DNA of 64,000 nt from Granulicella sp. WH15 (lineage in GTDB: Bacteria; Acidobacteriota; Terriglobia; Terriglobales; Acidobacteriaceae): positions 4,030,001-4,094,000 of the forward strand of contig NZ_CP042596.1 of the NCBI RefSeq assembly GCF_009914315.1. Direction: 5' to 3'. The notes under the pieces are model-generated. The model was not told the DNA's origin. It did no database searches and saw only the letters and a program-made list of their open reading frames with translations. Each line of letters begins with the position of its first letter. Position 1 is the first letter of the stretch. Made by a program: the position numbers and the translations under genes. Shown piece by piece: positions 36,146 to 43,856 of this stretch.

Positions 36146-37528
36146 TTAGTCTTCGTCGCTCGGCGCGGCCAAACTCACCCGAATCCGGTCGATCCGCCGG
36201 TCGGTGCTGGCCAGCACCTCCAGCCGCAGGCCGTCCTCTTCGATCACCTCGCCCGGCAGCGGAATATGCCCCGCCAACTCCGAGACCAGTCCGCCCAGCG
36301 TCGTCGATTCGTAGTGCTCGGGTAGCCGCAGCGGCGGCTCGGGCTCGTCGGTGGACTCGGCCTCACCCAGGTTCAGGTCGTCGTAGTCCTCGGTGCCCAC
36401 CGCGTCGGGCAGCTCGTCGGTGGGGTGCGCCACCTGATCGGCAAAAAGCTCGCGCAGCCGGGAAAGCTCGAAGCTGCCGCTGACCACGTAGGAGCCGCTC
36501 GGCTCGCGCACCGGCGAGTCGTCCTCCTCGGTCTCGTCATGCTCGTCCGCGATGTTGCCGATGATGGCCTCGATCAGATCCTCGATGGTGACGATCCCAG
36601 CCACGCCGCCGTACTCGTCGATCACGATGCGCATGTGCTGCTTTTCGCTCTGCATCTCGCGCAGCAGCTCGGCCACCATCTTGGTCTCGGGCACGAACGC
36701 CGCCGGACGCTGGATCTGCGCGACCGTGCGCGTCTCGGCCTCATCGTCGGAGATGTGCAGCAGGTCGTGCGCGAAGGCGATGCCGGTGATGTCGTCGAGC
36801 GACTCGCGGTAGACGGGCACGCGCGAGTAGGCCACCTCGCTGATCTCGGCGGTAAACTCTCGCAGCGTCAGCGTCGCGGGCACAGCAAAGATCTCCGGCC
36901 GCGGCGTCATCACCTCGCGCACCACCTTGTCGCCGAACTCCACCACCGACCGCACCAGCTCGCGGTCCGACTCTTCAAGGATTCCTTCTTCTTCGCCCGC
37001 CTCGAGCAGCGCGTCCATCGCCTCGGACGGGTGCTCCTCCTCGCTCGTATCCTCCGGCTCGGCCAGAGCCGTGATCGAGAGCAGCAGGCTCAGCAGCAGC
37101 GTGATGGGCAGGATCAGGTAAAGCAGAGCCTGCAACAAGAAGCGGATGCTCGCGATCCACACGCCGCGTGTCCGCGTAAAGAGCACCTGCGGGATCAGCC
37201 GGTCGAAGATCACGATCATCAGCACCAGTTCGAAGGCCGTCGTGGCGATCTGCACCCAGCCCGGAGCCTGCCCGTAGGCCCGTAGCCCAAAAAACAGCGC
37301 CACCGCCGCCAGCGAGAGCTGACGCAGCACCGAAGCCGAGAGCGACACCGACTCGCGGCTAAGCCCGATCCGAGGCTCTACCAGCTCCTCCCACGCGTCG
37401 ATGTTGTCCTGATACTCGCGCGAGAGGAACTTGCCCATCTCCGAGTAAACGCGGTCGATATATGCGGCCAGCGAGAGGATCGCCAGCAGCAGCACGATCC
37501 AAAGGGGTTCTAAAGCAGACGCGCTCAT
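36146..37528 (-). CDS. CorC/HlyC-type hemolysin-family transporter (CNNM-like, CBS domains)
   Basis: The protein has 460 residues. The N-terminal DUF21/CNNM-like membrane part has about four hydrophobic segments (residues about 8-25, 70-85, 95-115, 125-155). A pair of CBS domains follows (about 190-320), with VMTPRPEIFAV, YSRVPVYRESLDDITGI and the diagnostic IDEYGGVAGIVTIEDLIE. The C-terminal CorC_HlyC domain (SGSFELSRLRELF... LGGLVSELAGHIPLPGE) is split by an acidic loop of about 40 residues (GTEDYDDLNLGEAESTDEPE). Such proteins are linked to magnesium/cobalt efflux. Its start overlaps the end of ybeY by four bases. Confidence 0.9.
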   Translation of the reverse strand: MSASALEPLWIVLLLAILSLAAYIDRVYSEMGKFLSREYQDNIDAWEELVEPRIGLSRESVSLSASVLRQLSLAAVALFFGLRAYGQAPGWVQIATTAFELVLMIVIFDRLIPQVLFTRTRGVWIASIRFLLQALLYLILPITLLLSLLLSITALAEPEDTSEEEHPSEAMDALLEAGEEEGILEESDRELVRSVVEFGDKVVREVMTPRPEIFAVPATLTLREFTAEISEVAYSRVPVYRESLDDITGIAFAHDLLHISDDEAETRTVAQIQRPAAFVPETKMVAELLREMQSEKQHMRIVIDEYGGVAGIVTIEDLIEAIIGNIADEHDETEEDDSPVREPSGSYVVSGSFELSRLRELFADQVAHPTDELPDAVGTEDYDDLNLGEAESTDEPEPPLRLPEHYESTTLGGLVSELAGHIPLPGEVIEEDGLRLEVLASTDRRIDRIRVSLAAPSDED

Positions 37529-37977
37529 CGCGTCACCCTCTGGATCAGCCCCACCTTCATTTTTAACTCGCTACGCAGCTCGGCCTCGCGCTCGGCCATC
37601 TCGCCGGAGTCGGTCTCATGGTCCTCGCCGTCGAGGTGCAGCAAACCGTGCAGCAGCAGGATCTTCAGCTCGTCCGCGAGGCTGTGGCCATACTGCGCCG
37701 CCTGCCGCGCAGCCGTCTCCAGCGACACGGCGAGGTCGCCCGCGTGCTGAGCCGCGATCTCCGGCGGCGTGGGAAACGAGAGTACATCGGTGGCCTTGTT
37801 CTTGCCCCGAAAGGACTTGTTCAGACGCTTCAGCTCAGCATCCGAGGTCAGCAGCACCTCGACCTCGCCTTCGAGACCGACAGCCTTGCGGGCGCGGTTC
37901 AGGAAGCGCGATAAGGCGGACTTGCTGAGAGTCGGAAGCTCGGGGAGGGGGCTACTTGGGGGTTCGATGGTAATCAT
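37525..37977 (-). CDS. ybeY: Endoribonuclease YbeY (rRNA maturation)
   Basis: The zinc-dependent RNase signature H-G-x-L-H-L-x-G-x-D-H is seen as HGLLHLDGEDHETDSGEMAERE near the C-terminus. The ATG at 37977 is preferred, giving 150 residues. A TTG eight codons upstream falls inside a stable hairpin. The middle contains the family's KATDVLSFPTP segment, and NKSFRGKNK precedes it. YbeY works in 16S rRNA 3' processing and ribosome quality control, often with Era. It follows phoH and overlaps the corC start, the conserved order. Confidence 0.95.
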   Translation of the reverse strand: MITIEPPSSPLPELPTLSKSALSRFLNRARKAVGLEGEVEVLLTSDAELKRLNKSFRGKNKATDVLSFPTPPEIAAQHAGDLAVSLETAARQAAQYGHSLADELKILLLHGLLHLDGEDHETDSGEMAEREAELRSELKMKVGLIQRVTR

Positions 37978-37995
37978 CGGCGATAGAGGCTGGTG

Positions 37996-38030
37996 CAACA
38001 ACAGAGGCCGGAACTCGGCCTCTGTTGTTG
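37996..38030. terminator. 15-base-pair hairpin between phoH and ybeY
   Basis: CAACAACAGAGGCCG (37996-38010) is exactly complementary to 38016-38030 around a 5-base loop. On the minus strand it lies 22 bases after the phoH stop and ends 18 bases before the ybeY ATG. It could attenuate read-through within the operon or protect the phoH mRNA end. No long T-run follows. Confidence 0.6.
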
Positions 38031-38052
38031 ATGGTATCGCATCTTGATGAAT

Positions 38053-39099
38053 TTACTGTGGCTTCGACATGGGTTGGGGCGGCTTCGAGGCCGCAACCGC
38101 CGCATCCGGCAGGCTGGTCTCGCCGATTCCCAGCGGCAGATTCTGCTGCTGAGCGCGTCCGTAGCTGTCGTATGCCCGCACGATACGCTGAACGAGCTGA
38201 TGCCGCACGACGTCCACGTCTTCGAAGTGGCAAAACTTAATCCCCTCCACCCCGTCGAGCACGTGCAGCGCCTCCAACAGCCCCGACTTCTTCGGATTGG
38301 GCAGGTCGATCTGGGTCAGGTCGCCGGTGATGACGGCCTTCGAATTGTTGCCAAGACGCGTCACGAACATCTTCATCTGCTCGTTGGTGGTGTTCTGCGC
38401 CTCGTCCATGATGATGAAGGCGTCGGACAGCGTGCGCCCGCGCATGAAGGCCAACGGCGCGATCTCGATGACATGCCGCTCCAGCAGCTTGTCGACCTTC
38501 TCCTGGTCGAGCAGGTCGTAGAGGGCGTCGTACAAAGGCCGCAGGTAGGGGTCCACCTTCTCTTGCAGCGAGCCCGGGAGAAACCCGAGCCGCTCGCCCG
38601 CCTCGACCGCCGGACGCACCAGGATGATGCGCGAGACCTTCTTCGCCATCAGGGCCGAGACGGCCATCGCCACAGCCAGGTACGTCTTGCCCGTACCGGC
38701 GGGGCCAAGCCCGAAGGTCATATCCGAGGTCTCGATGGCCTCGACGTACTTTTTCTGGTTCGCGGAGCGCGGCTGCACCATCCGCTTCACTCCCGCCGAG
38801 CGCTGCTTGCCCGCGTCGACCAGCCCGCGCAGGGTTACGGCCGGGTCGGCCATCACCAGCTTCAGCATGGCGTGCAGTTCGCCGTTTTGCAGGGTCACGC
38901 CGCCGCGTCGGAGGCCGTCGTAGTCGGCGAAAACCTGGGCGGCGCGCTGCACCTGCTCCTCGGGACCGGTCAGGTAGATCGCATCCGACCGGAGATCGAT
39001 CTGGATGCCGAGCGAGTCTTCGAGCAGCCGGAGATTTTCGTCGTGGTTTCCGTACAGCGTTTCAATGCCTGCGGTGATATCGAGGGCTTTTTTTGTCAA
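38053..39099 (-). CDS. phoH: PhoH-like ATPase
   Basis: This cytoplasmic protein of 348 residues is from the PhoH/YbeZ family, thought to act with YbeY on RNA. An N-terminal KH-like region (residues about 1-70) precedes the ATPase. Walker A is GPAGTGKT at 132-139, Walker B is IIMDEAQNT with Asp232 and Glu233. RPAVEAGERLGFLPG and VITGDLTQIDLP are typical family segments. The final 25 residues are Pro/Ala-rich and variable. It heads the minus-strand phoH-ybeY-corC-era group. Confidence 0.95.
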   Translation of the reverse strand: MTKKALDITAGIETLYGNHDENLRLLEDSLGIQIDLRSDAIYLTGPEEQVQRAAQVFADYDGLRRGGVTLQNGELHAMLKLVMADPAVTLRGLVDAGKQRSAGVKRMVQPRSANQKKYVEAIETSDMTFGLGPAGTGKTYLAVAMAVSALMAKKVSRIILVRPAVEAGERLGFLPGSLQEKVDPYLRPLYDALYDLLDQEKVDKLLERHVIEIAPLAFMRGRTLSDAFIIMDEAQNTTNEQMKMFVTRLGNNSKAVITGDLTQIDLPNPKKSGLLEALHVLDGVEGIKFCHFEDVDVVRHQLVQRIVRAYDSYGRAQQQNLPLGIGETSLPDAAVAASKPPQPMSKPQ

Positions 39100-39425
39100 T
39101 GGGATCTCTGACCTCCGTCAGGGTAGAGCTGGGTTGGAAACAGGGGCGTCGCCGCCGCATGACGCGATGCGGGGGTGAGGTTCAACACATGGATTGCCTG
39201 GGGGTTGGCTGGATGGGAGGCAGCACCGGGATGGTGTGCCTGGACCGAGACCGGATTGGCGGGACGTGCCAAACGAGTGTCGCAGATGGAAGGAGATTAG
39301 CCCCTCGGGAGGTGCGCGTCAAGGGCTTGTTTTGTCCGAAACTGAGCAAAACTGGCATTTAATTGCACTTGATCTGTCAGCGGAATCAAACCATGTTCGT
39401 TGCCGACCAGAGGGAGGCCCTCAGA
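39100..39425. other. Intergenic region between the nitrilase and phoH genes
   Basis: About 325 bases hold no convincing ORF. It should contain the phoH promoter. Bases 39396-39424 (cgttgccgaccagagggagg then ccctcag) are a degraded family B arm leading into family A. No riboswitch or tRNA was recognised. Confidence 0.5.
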
Positions 39426-39481
39426 CACGCGCAGCGTCCAAAACCGCACGAAGTGCCGCCCGCCCGGCGTTAGGGCGTCTT
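39426..39481 (+). repeat. Family A intergenic repeat, copy 5
   Basis: cacgcgcagcgtccaaaacc, gcacgaagtgccgcccgccc and ggcgttagggcgtcttt are nearly identical to copy 6 at 53260-53316. It overlaps the first base of the nitrilase stop codon. Confidence 0.8.
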
Positions 39482-40353
39482 TAAGTCTTTGCCGTCAGAG
39501 TAAAAACATCCGGACGACTGTAGTGCCCGGCCACGTCCAGATCGAACTTCCCTCGCGGAATCTCATCGAGGTCAATATCCGCAAAGACCAGCCCCTCTCC
39601 CGTCAGCGGCCCGCCGATGACCTGCCCCTGCGGGGAGACGATCAGGCTGCGTCCGTCGATCTCGCCGCCCTCGGCCTGCAAATCCTCCTGCCAGTCCTCT
39701 ATGGTCAGTTTCTGGCAGGCGCTCAGCACAAAACACCGGCCTTCGTAGGCGATGTGCCTCATGCTGGCCTGCCAGATCTCGCGCGAGTCGACCGTGGGGG
39801 CGCACCAGAGCTGCACACCCTGGTCGTAGAGGTACTGCCGATACATTGGCATGTAGTTCTCCCAGCAGATGGCCACGCCGATCCGGCCCAGCTCGGTATC
39901 CACTGCCTGCATGGTCGTCCCGTCGCCGAGGCCCCAGATCAGCCGCTCGGTGCCGGTCGGCATCAGCTTGCGGTGCTTGGCGGCGAGCCCCTGGCTCGGA
40001 GTGAAGACCAGCGAGGTGCAGTAGAGCGTGCCGCCGCCGCGCTCGATCACGCCGACGACGATGTGGAGGTCCAGCTCCGCCGCCCAGGACGCGAGCTGTT
40101 CCGTCTCCGGGCCGGGAACGGCGATGGCCGCAGCCGAGTACCGCCGAAACTGCTCGCGCCCGGCGTCGGTCCGGCTCCCCACCACCGCTCCGAAGGTCAG
40201 CCCCTTGGGGTAGCCGCCGAGGAGCGCCTCGGGCAGCACCAGCAGCTTGGTCCCGCCTGCGGCGGCCTCGCGGCACATCCGTTCCACCCGCCCGAGCGTC
40301 GCCACCGTATCGAACAGCACGCTCCCTACCTGCGCCACCGCTGCCTTGAACAT
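39481..40353 (-). CDS. Nitrilase
   Basis: The start at 40353 (MFKAAVAQVG) fits the family N-terminus; the open frame extends 55 codons upstream without homology-like character. The protein has 290 residues. The catalytic Glu42 (LPEALLGGYP), Lys129 (KHRKLMPT) and Cys163 (AICWENYMP) are all present. The CWEN sequence at the nucleophile and HRKLMPT mark true nitrilases (nitrile to acid plus ammonia), not amidases or NAD synthetase domains. It is cytoplasmic. It is divergent from rpsT and has no nitrile-pathway neighbours. Confidence 0.9.
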   Translation of the reverse strand: MFKAAVAQVGSVLFDTVATLGRVERMCREAAAGGTKLLVLPEALLGGYPKGLTFGAVVGSRTDAGREQFRRYSAAAIAVPGPETEQLASWAAELDLHIVVGVIERGGGTLYCTSLVFTPSQGLAAKHRKLMPTGTERLIWGLGDGTTMQAVDTELGRIGVAICWENYMPMYRQYLYDQGVQLWCAPTVDSREIWQASMRHIAYEGRCFVLSACQKLTIEDWQEDLQAEGGEIDGRSLIVSPQGQVIGGPLTGEGLVFADIDLDEIPRGKFDLDVAGHYSRPDVFTLTAKT

Positions 40354-40562
40354 CCTTCGAGGATAAATCGGCACGGGCCTTACGGTTGACCTTGGCCCCA
40401 AACTTCCGTAGAATTGGTGATTGCAGGGCGTGCGGCAGGCTGTGACTGGCGACCGTTCCCGGCTGGCCTGCAAACCGAGCACCTTGGGGTGACGAATCCC
40501 CTGGAGCCTGCAACCCATCTTCCCGCCGCGGCGGGCTATTTGAAGAGAAGAGAGTTCAAGTT

Positions 40563-40844
40563 ATGGCAAATCATGTTTCGTCGTTGAAGCGCGTCCGTCA
40601 GACCCTCACCAAGACTGCCGCTAACCGCGCCAATAAGAGCAAGCTCCGCGGCACCCTGCGCACCCTGCGCGAGGCCATCGCCGCCGGCAACACGGCAGAC
40701 CTGATGAAGGTGTACAGCACCACTGCCTCGCTGCTCGACAAGAGCGTGCAGAAGGGCGTGCTGCACAAGAACACCGCGAGCCGCTACAAGAGCCGCCTGA
40801 ACGCGCGCGTCAAGGCTGCGGTCCTGGCCAAGAAGGCCGCCTAA
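40563..40844 (+). CDS. rpsT: 30S ribosomal protein S20
   Basis: The protein has 93 residues, Lys/Arg/Ala-rich and all-helical, beginning [13 protein letters not shown], with [14 protein letters not shown] and the C-terminal [18 protein letters not shown] typical of S20. It binds 16S rRNA. A purine-rich GAAGAGAAGAGAG precedes the start, and a CCGCCGCGGCGG hairpin stands at about 40523-40534 in the leader. S20 genes are often autoregulated at the leader, which this hairpin could serve. It is monocistronic with its own terminator. Confidence 0.96.
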   Translation: MANHVSSLKRVRQTLTKTAANRANKSKLRGTLRTLREAIAAGNTADLMKVYSTTASLLDKSVQKGVLHKNTASRYKSRLNARVKAAVLAKKAA

Positions 40845-40862
40845 GCTTTACCCCGTATCTCG

Positions 40863-40901
40863 AACGGCCTTCCTCTGCGATGCGCAAAGGAAGGCCGTTT
40901 T
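40863..40901 (+). terminator. Terminator of rpsT
   Basis: AACGGCCTTCCT (40863-40874) pairs with AGGAAGGCCGTT around a 13-base loop, followed by TTTTG. It begins 18 bases after the rpsT stop codon. Confidence 0.88.
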
Positions 40902-40921
40902 GCGTCTGCGTGAATTACAAA

Positions 40922-42046
40922 TTACTGGCTGAGCGGACACGGCTTGATCTCGCATTGGACGCTCACGACCAGCCTTGGGGCAATCCTCTCCGCTTCGAAC
41001 TCGGTCAGCAGACCACGCTGCCGGAGGGCTTCGACGGTGGCGTGGAGTTTTTCGCGCTCGGCCTCTGTAATCTCTCCGAGCTGATGTTGATATGCCGCTT
41101 TATTGGTCCAGAGGATGGTACGTTCTTCGACCGGCCGCCAGGCCATCTCCTTCTCGGGAATACCGAGCCAATAGGCGATCAACTGATGCCGCGTTGAGGG
41201 ATCAAGCCCTCGAACTCCGAAGCATGATCCCGGGGGTCGATTCTCCTCGAAACGACGGGAGACGATGCGATCACGCTCCAGATCGACCACGATTGGAGCA
41301 GTAGCCCCGGGATCGTTTTCAAGTAGGTCGTAGGCATAAACCTGCGGCCACCCCGGGGTGAGCGGATGGGGCCAGGAGTCCCCGCAGGCATTCCCTGTGC
41401 CTATCCTAGGTTGCTCATTAGAAGAACTCACCGTGATGTGTACTTCTTCCTCAGAAGCGGCGACCACGCTGGCGACAAATCCAACGTCACCACGGTCTCG
41501 GACCCAGAAAAAGTCGCGGCTCAATCCTGGATTCTTCGCCAGCATCATCGCTGCAATGCGGGCGAGAGTGAACCCGAACCAGCCTCCCGTGGTCCCGTAC
41601 GTCCAGCCTCGCAGAGTTGCAAGCGATTCAGACACGGGAAGCCGACCGATCAGGATAGCGGCCTGTGCCGGGAAAGATGCGGCGATGGCTGTGATGGCGG
41701 AGGCCGGAACCTGAGTGTTTTCTTGAATAAGCGTGTCGAGGACCGCTTCAATCGCCCTTCGTTGTGCAGCCTCCGATTCGTCACCGCTGAGAGCCTTGGG
41801 GTCGACCCAGTGCTCCAACAGAGCGGGCATCTCGGATACGATCTTCGCGTCGTGCGTTCTGCGGGCGAAGTCGGCAGCCCAGGCGATCAGGCGCGGGTCG
41901 CCACTGTGGAGCCACTGATGCAGCACACCGTCGTCGACCGGGGTCTCCGCGGTGATGAGCGATTCCTGAGCGGCGACGGAGCAGGTTGCAGAGAAGAAAA
42001 ACAGGAAGAGCAGCAAGGGTGCGACCCGATAAACCTTCACGTTCAC
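40922..42046 (-). CDS. Secreted protein of unknown function
   Basis: The protein has 374 residues. A signal peptide (VAPLLLFLFFFSATCSVAAQ) is clear. The first half is helical and Ala-rich, with a HEAT/ARM-like feel (SGDPRLIAWAADFARRTHD, SEMPALLEHWV). The second half has scattered Trp and Pro-rich segments (WPHPLTPGWPQVYAYDLL) and a C-terminal Cys pair. I do not recognise a family or catalytic motif. The codon use and GC content are slightly lower than its neighbours. It faces rpsT tail to tail and is followed upstream by another unrecognised secreted protein on the same strand. Confidence 0.6.
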   Translation of the reverse strand: MNVKVYRVAPLLLFLFFFSATCSVAAQESLITAETPVDDGVLHQWLHSGDPRLIAWAADFARRTHDAKIVSEMPALLEHWVDPKALSGDESEAAQRRAIEAVLDTLIQENTQVPASAITAIAASFPAQAAILIGRLPVSESLATLRGWTYGTTGGWFGFTLARIAAMMLAKNPGLSRDFFWVRDRGDVGFVASVVAASEEEVHITVSSSNEQPRIGTGNACGDSWPHPLTPGWPQVYAYDLLENDPGATAPIVVDLERDRIVSRRFEENRPPGSCFGVRGLDPSTRHQLIAYWLGIPEKEMAWRPVEERTILWTNKAAYQHQLGEITEAEREKLHATVEALRQRGLLTEFEAERIAPRLVVSVQCEIKPCPLSQ

Positions 42047-42168
42047 TCTCCGAAGTTCGTGTTTCGTCTACCGGGTGGAATAGGGCTATCGTGTGCGTTG
42101 CTCTCCTGCCTTAGACACCCGCACGAAACAAAGTGTTCCCGTTTCGCCTTGCTCCTGCCTTTGCCGGG

Positions 42169-43653
42169 TTAGAACCTGGGGTAATCCGAGCTGTACAAGG
42201 AAGGCGGCTTCCTTGGCGCAGCACTCTCCTGGCCCGCGACCGGGTCACCCAGCGTATTTCCACTCTCCGGACCCGGTGACGGCGTAAACACCTCCGCCGC
42301 CGCCGCATCACGCTGGTCGTCCCCGCTCACCCGCACCGGCCCACGATACTCCGGCGGAACCAGCTTCGCCGCCTCGTCAATCGCCTTACGGTCCTTCCCC
42401 GTCAGCTCCGGCAGCCGGTAGACCTCCACGTTCCCATCCCGGATCACCGCCAGCTCCAGCCCGTCCGAGGAGAGGTCGAAGTTCTGCCCCGCACGCTGCA
42501 CCGGCGAGGCCGTCACCTTCAGCAGCGGGCGCCCGTCCTCACCCTGGTACGCCGTAATCTCCTCCCCGGCGATCTCGGCCGAGACCAGGTTCTCGAGATC
42601 CAGCCCCGAGCTGTTCACGATCGTCCGCTCCAGTGCGAAGCGCCCCGCCGCCGGGGCGCTGACGATCGACGGGTTGATGTGCTGGTTCGAAAAGGTCGTC
42701 AGCCAGCGATGCTCCCCCTTCAGGTTGAAGAAACCTAGCTGCTGCCGGTCGTCCGATCCCCTGCACCCGAAGGAGATGAACTCCGTCCGGCTGACGAATA
42801 AGGCGTGCGGGAAGCAGGTCGTATCGAACGCCGCCAACTCCATCCGCTTGCCCTCATAGGGTACAAAGTCGAAGTTATAGGTGCCCGACGAGTCCTTCAC
42901 CGAGTCCAGATAGCCCTCGCCGGTCAGCGGCAGTGCCACCGGATTGTCGGCGCGCACCAGCCCCGCGTACTGCAAGGTCACCTCCCGGCCGGGCTCATCG
43001 AGAACCCGGTAGAAGTTGATCTGCACCGGTGTCTGCACCACGGAGTGGACCTCCTCGGTCAACTGACGGCCCTCCTCACGCGGCGGCGGCAGGCTCTCCA
43101 CCGTCAGCACGTCCGCGCCCGGCGAGACAAAGACGAACCCCACCACGCGCTGGCTCTGGAGTACCCGGTGCAGCGCGAACGCATCGCCGCCGGCCAGATT
43201 TTCGACCGGAGACAACACCGAAAACTCGTTCCGCTGCCGCAGCAGAAAGTGCCCGTGCCCCAGGGACCACAGGTAGTTGGCATGGTCGCGCATCCGCCAC
43301 GTCGTCCGCGCCAGCAGCTTGCCCGTGGGCAGCTCGAGCAGCACCGCCTCCACGTTCCGGTCCTGGTCGTTCGGCTGCGAGTCGGGCAGGCGCTTCAGCA
43401 GTCCGCGCACGCTCCAGGTCACCATCAGGTGGGTGCTGTCGACGAAGTGGACCGTGAACATCGTCCCCCCGGCCAGCAGGTAGCGCTCCGGCTGCGGCTC
43501 GAACCCCAGGGGAGCAAGCTCGATCCGCTGCACCGAGTCCGGCCCACGGCCCTCCGCGCCCACCAGCGCACGGGCGTCCGCAAGCGCCATCCCCAGCAGC
43601 AGGACGAGCGCGGCAAGACGCCACAGACGGCTCTGAATTGGTGGAACTCTCAT
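42169..43653 (-). CDS. Secreted protein of unknown function, possibly propeller-like
   Basis: The start at 43653 has GGAG five bases upstream; a TTG seven codons earlier lacks support. The protein has 494 residues with a signal sequence (LWRLAALVLLLGMALADARA). Short strand-rich stretches recur (LLAGGTMFTVHFVDSTHLMV, GHFLLRQRNEFSVLSP, NFDLSSDGLELAVIRDG), as in WD40/TolB-like propellers. No blade consensus or active site can be fixed. The C-terminus is Pro/Ser-rich. It shares orientation with the preceding unknown gene, 122 bases apart, so the two may be an operon. Confidence 0.6.
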   Translation of the reverse strand: MRVPPIQSRLWRLAALVLLLGMALADARALVGAEGRGPDSVQRIELAPLGFEPQPERYLLAGGTMFTVHFVDSTHLMVTWSVRGLLKRLPDSQPNDQDRNVEAVLLELPTGKLLARTTWRMRDHANYLWSLGHGHFLLRQRNEFSVLSPVENLAGGDAFALHRVLQSQRVVGFVFVSPGADVLTVESLPPPREEGRQLTEEVHSVVQTPVQINFYRVLDEPGREVTLQYAGLVRADNPVALPLTGEGYLDSVKDSSGTYNFDFVPYEGKRMELAAFDTTCFPHALFVSRTEFISFGCRGSDDRQQLGFFNLKGEHRWLTTFSNQHINPSIVSAPAAGRFALERTIVNSSGLDLENLVSAEIAGEEITAYQGEDGRPLLKVTASPVQRAGQNFDLSSDGLELAVIRDGNVEVYRLPELTGKDRKAIDEAAKLVPPEYRGPVRVSGDDQRDAAAAEVFTPSPGPESGNTLGDPVAGQESAAPRKPPSLYSSDYPRF

Positions 43654-43856
43654 CGCACTCCGTACGTAACTCAAGTCGTGCCCGCTCTTACTCTTTCACA
43701 GCCGCACCCGGCTGTCTCTAACCCTATAGACGGGCAAGCACCCTGATTCGCTGCGCACAACACCTATACAGGGTACGGCGCGTCGAATGGTACAACGAAT
43801 AAAGCAGGTTTCGTGTAACACCAGAGTAAAGAAGATTTCAGCAGTCAAGAGGGTCC

